The notes beneath the pieces were generated by a model. The model was not told where the DNA came from. It was given only the letters and a program-made list of their open reading frames with translations, and made no database searches. Below are positions 34,213 through 40,551 of a DNA stretch of 40,551 nucleotides, in pieces. Source of the DNA: Fragilariopsis cylindrus CCMP1102. Its lineage: Eukaryota > Bacillariophyta > Bacillariophyceae > Bacillariales > Bacillariaceae. The translations under genes were made by a program, and so were the position numbers. The number at the start of each line of letters is the position of its first letter. Within the stretch, counting starts at the first letter, position 1. The stretch covers positions 1 through 40,551 of the forward strand of contig FMBT01000160.1 of NCBI GenBank assembly GCA_900095095.1, written 5' to 3'.

Positions 34213-35756
34213 ATGTCGCCAAGTAAACAGGTAAGCGATACTAAGACATTGGCATTTAATGATAATGAATGAGTACAACATTTTCCTTCCATGGTTTCCT
34301 TTCTTTCAATATTTCGTGTGCTCTAACACGTATTTTCTTTTTATGAATCGTATCTTAGGTATTGTGTTCGTCTGAAAACGTTGCTAGAAAGGAAAGAATG
34401 ATGTAAAGCACGCAAAGATCAAACAAAGTCCCACCTTTTCGGATCATCACCAACATCCTATCGTTCTACATTCATCGTCAAACCATCATAATCATCACCA
34501 CCCCCACCCGCATCATTATCAGTATTATCATCATCAACAACAATACTATCAGCAGCAGCAGCAGCAGCAGCAGCAGCATTATTACCCCCATCAACAGCAT
34601 CGGTCTCACCCATCTGATCAACGCGATCAGAAAGAATCTCCACCGTCCTCGAAGTTATTGACATTGACCAAGACCTCGACTGACACGTCGAAGTCGATTC
34701 TAAAACAGCCAAAGCCTCCTCGCTCGGCATTTATGTGTTTCAAAGATAACAAGAAAAAGGAAGTTATGAAAAAAGAAGGAATCGCGAAGGACAATGATGA
34801 TTTGCTCAAAATCTTCGCAACAGCTTGGAAAATTCTTTCTGACAAGGATCGGGCATATTGGGATGAAGAGGCTCGCAACGATAAGGTCCGGTTTGTTCAG
34901 GAGAAAGCCGTATACAAAGGAACATGGAATACCCCAAAACGTCGAGCCAAGAAACATCCAGGTGCTCCCAAACGCCCCATGTCAGCGTTTCTAAAATTTT
35001 CGAAAGGTCGTAGGAAAACGGTCAAAGAAGAAAACCCTGATGTATGCAACACAGATGTTTCCAGACTTCTTGGTGAAATGTGGCGCAATGCTTCTGAAGC
35101 TGAAAAAGCTCCATACGTCGAAGCAGAAATAGAGGAACGAAATAAGTACAAGGACGTAATGCAAAAGTGGAAGGACGAGCAAGCTCAATTGGATGCAGTA
35201 ACACGAACGTCTCACGAGTCGGCAGCACAGATCTTCCGTCATAATAATGAATTTAATAATGACCACCATCAGCATCATCAGCAACAGCAACAGCATCAGC
35301 AACCAGCAACAGCATCAGCAACAGCATCAGCAACAAACATCGGTGTCGCGATCGAAATCGAAATCTCAGCAATATTTATCGGCTTTCGAGCGACCACGTG
35401 ACAAAGTCCCTACCATCGGTGCTCACTTTGAAAACTTGAACATTGATAATCTCATGGAAGATTCGAAGCGTTCGGCCTTTCGTCCTCATGCTCCCCATCA
35501 CTACTATAGGCCTCAGTACCCAACTTCTGAATATTTCTCATCAGATGGTCATCATCAGCCTTCCTGGCCAGATCTATCTTTACAGCAGAGTTTGGATCAC
35601 GATTCTGATCCTCTTCCAGTTGTCCCTGGAATGCTTCCACCATTGCAAATGCCGAAGGGAGGAAAAATGATGAATCTACTCGAGTATTTATTTCTCAGAT
35701 GCTATGAACGTCCCACAGTTCTCGCGATACCCTTGAAAGAGCGATTCGAGTTCTAG
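34213..35756 (+). CDS. Double HMG-box protein with His/Gln-rich tracts
   Basis: The model is a short first exon 34213-34230 (MSPSKQ) with donor GTAAGCG, then exon 2 from 34359. A one-base deletion near 34386-34398 must be allowed for (VARK-GKNDVKHAK). A His/Gln/Tyr-rich low-complexity region follows, with nine CAG codons at about 34550-34577. HMG box 1 starts at KPPRSAFMCFKDNKKKEV (about 34710-34915). HMG box 2 starts at PGAPKRPMSAFLKFSKGRRK (about 34960-35175). Both boxes have the Pro-rich start and the Trp/Tyr core of sequence-nonspecific HMGB-type DNA-bending proteins. After a second Gln/His tract the frame moves by one near 35303 (an extra C, or two missing bases) and continues to about 35756 through SVSRSKSKSQQYLSAFERPR. 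The exact C-terminal end is uncertain because other frames also look plausible after 35660. It is likely a nuclear chromatin protein or transcription factor. Confidence 0.8.
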
Positions 35757-35960
35757 TTCGTCCACATACATCCACACGAATTATTTTCCGACTGCGGCTT
35801 CTATACTAACTGTCATATTATTTTTGCTATATGATTCTATCAACTAGGAACTACGTCTACTGTATATGACGTTACTGTTTTATAATATATATTACGAAAA
35901 AGTATCCCTGATTTAACCTGCTTATAATAATCTTAACTATACTTAATCACTTTCTAGACT

Positions 35961-38900
35961 TTATTCTTTATCATTTTCAGAGTCAGAGTCGTCGTCACCT
36001 TGAGCAACGCTAATGTTCACGGTGTATTCCTGGTCACATCCTAAGTAGCTATCGCTCATGCAGAAGAGCGCCAACTTGTAGTCCCCTGCCTCTTCTGGTG
36101 CAAGAAACTCGAGTACAACTTTTTGCTTTCGCACTAGATTCACTCGTTTCAATGCATGTAGAGTATTGGAGGAAATATCTCCAACTACGATCCACCATCC
36201 CTCTTTCTTTTCATGTGGGTAGAGCGGTGCTGACACTGTGCCAAGCTCCGCCAACTCCTCCTCGGTCATTTCTTCTTCGTCAATATCCCGTTCCAATTGA
36301 ACAACTATCTGGACCGGATCTCCAGTAGTTACATCGTCTTCATCTTGTACTTCATATGAAACCTCAATGTTGGGATAATTGTTACAGAAAACTGCGACGT
36401 CGGCCATTTTGTCATCCGGTAGACGAAGTAAATCGTTCCTGATATCATCTTCTAATGTTAAAATATCAAACACAGACTCGATTGGTTCTTCACCCTTGTA
36501 ATTCATGCAGCGCTTAACAATTTCATCGGTGAAGTATGGAATCTGTTTGAGTACATTGTCCTTGTTCCAAAGACCCTGGATGATCATTTGACTAAGTTCC
36601 ATTGCAGCTAGAGCTGGCTTCAGCCACCCATTACTACTGATAACATCCACGATTGCCTGAACAAGCTTAGGAGCTTCATTCAAAATCATCTTTTGGTCAG
36701 TACGTAGATCTGCCGGTATTGACTTCCTACTGAAGTGACATTGTAGCAGGACCAGTGTTTTCATGTGCGCGTCGTAGGGAATATCGGGGAGGGCATGTGG
36801 TTGAGTTCGAGCTAACATCTTTATGGTCTTCTCTTCCCTGTATCGAAGTGGAAGATCTGCAAATTCCCAAGCAGCAGAGAGAATCTCCAATACTCCCCGG
36901 ATTTTTGTCTTGGCGTCACAGAAGAGGCAATTATGTCAATGGTCTTATACTGGATATAGTAGTATGCGGCAATCATTCCGAGATTCAAGGGTGAAATTTC
37001 TCCATCATCACTGATCTTGATGCATTTGCTTTCTTCAAGATCTCCCATTACAGTTTCTATCATCTCACTCAAAAATTCACTAATATGGACATTCGACGTT
37101 CCTTGCAGACCATAATATGTCGGGTTTTTCGGTAGACGTCGGTATAAGAAGGTCCATGTTAGATAGTCAACAGCGTCTTGCATTGTTTCGATTGTTTTTG
37201 TTACGCATTCTGATATAATATGATCGTGTAGGTAGCTATCAAGGTGACTTTCGATGGGTAGAGGCTCGTACAAAAGCTTTTTTAGTGTCTCCTTTTTTGG
37301 CTGATGACACATAATGATACATTTTCCAATTGAACCTGTTTCGTGTCGCCCCATCATGTGAAGCATATCGCTAATTTTGTAGTCAACATGACGACGTTCT
37401 CTGCCATCGTAGGTCTCTGTTCCCATTATAACGACTAAATGTGCAGTCGAGCTCAACTGCCAAGATAGATCAGCTGGGCAAACTAGAACTTTGATAGTTC
37501 CTGCATTGAAAAGACTGATCGCACTATTCCAATCTGAGTTGGCCATTCCACCGTGAATAAACCCTATACCTGTCTCTAAAACTTGCTGCAGCGTCGGTTC
37601 CTTGATCGTCGAAGCTGCTACTTTGAGTTCGTCGTGCGCTTCAGGATCAAAAAGGGGCGCACCATTGCGACTTTCGTTGTACGTCATCAAATCAATCGCT
37701 GTTAATTGTGCTTGACGTCGGCTTGAAACATAGACGATTACTGATTTTCCGTCACGATGCTTAACGATAGAATTGTATAGTGGCTTCGCCATGGCCATTA
37801 GTCGAGCTGAAAAATTGCTTTGATCGAAAGATTGGAAGTAGATTTCCAATGGCCATGGTCTGACTTTTGGAGAGAAGTTAAACATACTTTTATTTGGAAC
37901 ACCAAGCCACTCTCCAACGTCTCGCGCATTAGAGAGTGATGCACTCAGTCCAACGATTCGCATATCCTCTCATCTTCTTGCTTTCTCTGACTGCTGATAT
38001 ATCGCATCCTTGAGATTACAACTTCCAAAGTAGGACCAAAACTACCCCCAAGAAAATGCATTTCATCAAAAATGACGAGTGAAACAGACTTAATAGCCTT
38101 TCGCTGGCGCCATCTCCGAGTCAAAGCGTCCCACATGTTGATGGTCGCAACCACAATTCGACCAGAACTAAGGAGTTTCAGATCGGGAATGACCTCACCC
38201 GTGAGCCGAACAACCATAGAGCTTCCAATTAGTCCACCGAATCGCTGTTTCCAATTTCGGTATACGGGATCAGCGATATCATTAGTCGGGGCGACGTACA
38301 CGCACTTTCCATCGGAAGTGCTTGTCAACATACGCATAATGGCGAATTCTGCGCATGCGGTTTTACCCGATCCCGAAGGAGCACAAATAAGGCAGTTCCT
38401 ATCTGTTTTGAAAAGCTCGTGGAACGTTTGAGTCTGAATCGGATTGAATTCGTTAAATTGGAATAATTTTGATAGTGCTGGTTCGCCAATTGCACTTGGT
38501 AAAAGTGGCTGCAAATCCAGTAGTTCCGTTGGTGCGGGAAACTTGGCTGGAAGGATCATTTTATCGAAAGAAATAGGTAGGACAGATTCTGAATGCAACC
38601 AACTATCCGAAATCAATCGGACAAAGTATGCTGGTGAAAGCGGTTCAAGGATTGGTACAGAAAAAACGAGTGAATGATCCTCCTCTGCGCTCGAACTTTT
38701 CAACGAAAAATATTCGTGGTGAAGAACGTTCTCGCCGTTGACATCCTCGACGATGACATGAAATAACTGGACGTAACCATGCACGTTCACATCGAATTTG
38801 AACTCTGGGGTAAAGGTGAGGTCAATTCGAAGCAGGGATCTTGTAATAGGCTGGATCTGTGCAGCAGATATCTCAATCTTTGGAAATTGATGTACCAACT

Positions 38901-40551
38901 TGTGCAATATTCGTCCCATCTTTGGAACTCCCACCAATTCTCCGAGATCAGACGCAGTTAAATCAGAATAGCGCGACCACTCGATGTCGCTTTTTCTCTC
39001 TAACTTGCGAGCGACAATTTCGGGGACATTTTTAAATTGACGGAGGGGTGATTGACTTCGCCAAATACGGTGCGAAACCATATTTGAGAAAGCCAATGTC
39101 AATTTTGCGAGCGATGACCAGTTTCGACGAAGGGCTATTTCAAATAAACATCGCATTATTCGTGCTGCAGATTGCTGAATAAAAGCCATATCAGCAACAA
39201 GTGCAAAACCATCAAGCTTGAGGCGAGAGATGTATGCTTGAAGTAGAATGTTGATTTTGGCAGATGGTTCACTCGGGCTTTCTTTTACCGGAATGGGAAC
39301 TCTTCCAGCTAGCTTCACAAGTTCCAATTTTTCTTCTTCGCGAACAGTTATGTGGGCGAATTCTCCACTTAACGAAAATAACCTTAGTAGTTCGATATCT
39401 GACATGTTTGGTCTCATATGACGACTATAAACGGCCATGGATGTGTGCGAGATGTAGAATTGACTAGCTACTCGACCAAGGGGAGTCGATTGGATAGCTC
39501 CACTCCTCCTATCGTATCTAACCAAGTGACTCTTCTCCAGAATAGTTGCGGCGGTGTGAACTAGATCTAAACGGCGTTGTTTCAACGTTGGGTCTTCTTT
39601 AATTGCAGCGGCTCCATTAGAAATTCCGTAAAGGGTGGGATTTTGAAGCATTCGGATGTAAAGGAAAGTATAACTCAGCCATTCAGCAGCTTCTTCCAGA
39701 TTTTGAACCGAGCCAAGGACGATCTCTGCATTCAAATGATCCGGAAGAGTCTTGATAAGTTGACTCTCTATTGGCAATTGTAAATTCGTAAGAGACAGGT
39801 AGTACTGTAACTCACTGTGCTGAGTCATGATGATTCCTTCTCCTTCGGTATCATACTGAGGTCGACCAGCTCGGCCAAGCATTTGCAAAACGTCCAAGGG
39901 ACTTAACTCCGCCCAACGTCCTTTGGAAGGGTCATAAATTTGTGTACCCTTGATAATCACTGCGTGAGCAGGAAGATTGACACCCCATGCCAATGTCGCA
40001 GTACAGACAAGTACAGCTATGTGTCTTGAGGCAAACAAGTCCTCAACCATTTCACGGTCCGATCTGCACATCCCAGCATGGTGAATGGCAAATCCATACT
40101 GAAGAACATCTTTCAGATCTGCATTCTTTACATCTGCGGATTCTTCGCGCAAGATTTCTGAGGTACCTCCACCATCTCTTACAAAGTTAGAAAGTTCGTC
40201 TTTTTCCATAGCAATGTCTCGAAGAGCTTTTGCAGTCTTCCCCGTCTCAGCTCGGCTATGAACAAAGATTAGCATTTGGTTTCCGTTTTCCCTTTGCACC
40301 ATTGCTTTTTCGTAACAAATCTCATTTTGTAGTTGGAAGCGCTTAAATGCGTTACGCTCTGTGATTCCAATATACTGCATTTGCAATGGAACAGGCCTGT
40401 AAGAATGATCAAAAAAGAATAAACCTTTTTCTGGCTTGACTCGCAAAAAGGTTGCAACATCTGCATAATTGGGAAGCGTGGCGGAAAGACCTACAAGTCG
40501 GATAGGTTCAGCCGTTGTTTCGACCTGGCGTAGAACTCGCGAAACAATGCT
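35961..40551 (-). CDS. BRR2: Pre-mRNA-splicing helicase Brr2 (SNRNP200), C-terminal part
   Basis: Brr2 is the U5 snRNP helicase that unwinds U4/U6 during spliceosome activation. About 1530 codons are in the window; the N terminus and motifs I-II of the first cassette lie beyond the right edge. In order: motif III GLSATLPNY, MLIFVHSRAETGKTA, motif V TATLAWGVNLPAHAVIIKG, motif VI QMLGRAGRPQYDTEGEG, the winged helix, the first Sec63 unit (PIPVKESPSEPSAKINILLQ), then the second cassette with APSGSGKTACAEF, DEMH and SASLSN, and the second Sec63 unit (YYYIQYKTIDI, NGWLKPALAAMELSQM). The second motif VI is degenerate (MMGRHETGSIG), as expected for the inactive regulatory cassette. Two one-base deletions are needed, near 37964 (ERI-MRIVGLSASL) and near 36911 (VTPKTKIRG-VLEILSAAWE). 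The C terminus is acidic. It is convergent with the HMG gene, about 200 bases away. Confidence 0.95.

Overview
The window looks like nuclear DNA of a diatom (an ochrophyte alga with a secondary plastid). The evidence is short GT..AG introns of roughly 70-230 bases, tight gene packing on both strands and AT-rich spacers full of microsatellites. Two small proteins also start with a signal peptide followed by a Phe at the cleavage site (VAFAP in the ClpS homologue, VNAFY in a 75-residue protein), as in the ASAFAP-type plastid import signal of diatoms. Conserved eukaryotic genes dominate: topoisomerase II, the spliceosomal helicase Brr2, the meiotic AAA ATPase Pch2/TRIP13, a TMEM94-like membrane protein, a Na+/H+ exchanger, a mitochondrial uS9 and a double HMG-box protein. 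The species cannot be fixed from the sequence.

Layout, left to right: the 3' end of an unknown gene (1-129, +); an ABC-class ATPase with an RGG-rich N terminus (267-2295, -); an unrecognised three-exon protein with a helix-turn-helix, a Cys cluster and a charged coil (2908-4807, -); a repeat-rich spacer (4808-7050); a CPA1-type Na+/H+ exchanger (7051-10326, +); a plastid-targeted ClpS (10603-11115, -); an ankyrin-repeat protein (11533-13582, +); a spacer holding a long imperfect foldback (14408-14647); a small signal-peptide protein (14932-15159, +); a Kelch protein (16300-18546, -) divergent from a TMEM94-like protein (19005-23242, +); topoisomerase II (24905-30288, +); mitochondrial uS9 (30558-31507, -); Pch2 (32126-33469, -); a double HMG-box protein (34213-about 35756, +); and the C-terminal two thirds of Brr2 (35961 to the right edge, -). 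The genes are separate eukaryotic units, not an operon. There is some thematic overlap in chromosome biology (TOP2, PCH2, HMG), but I see no single pathway.

The strongest oddity is that at least six otherwise well conserved genes are interrupted by single-base shifts. Nearly all of them read as one missing base, often in a homopolymer, and eight fall in the exchanger gene. Uncorrected assembly deletions explain this best; pseudogene decay of the exchanger is second. Other signals worth checking are three near-identical ACAACGGT motifs upstream of topoisomerase II (like the Myb-bound mitosis-specific activator of plants), a stop-free 147-base intron in the Kelch gene, the foldback element, and the unrecognised three-exon gene. 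I found no convincing wholly new biological system.
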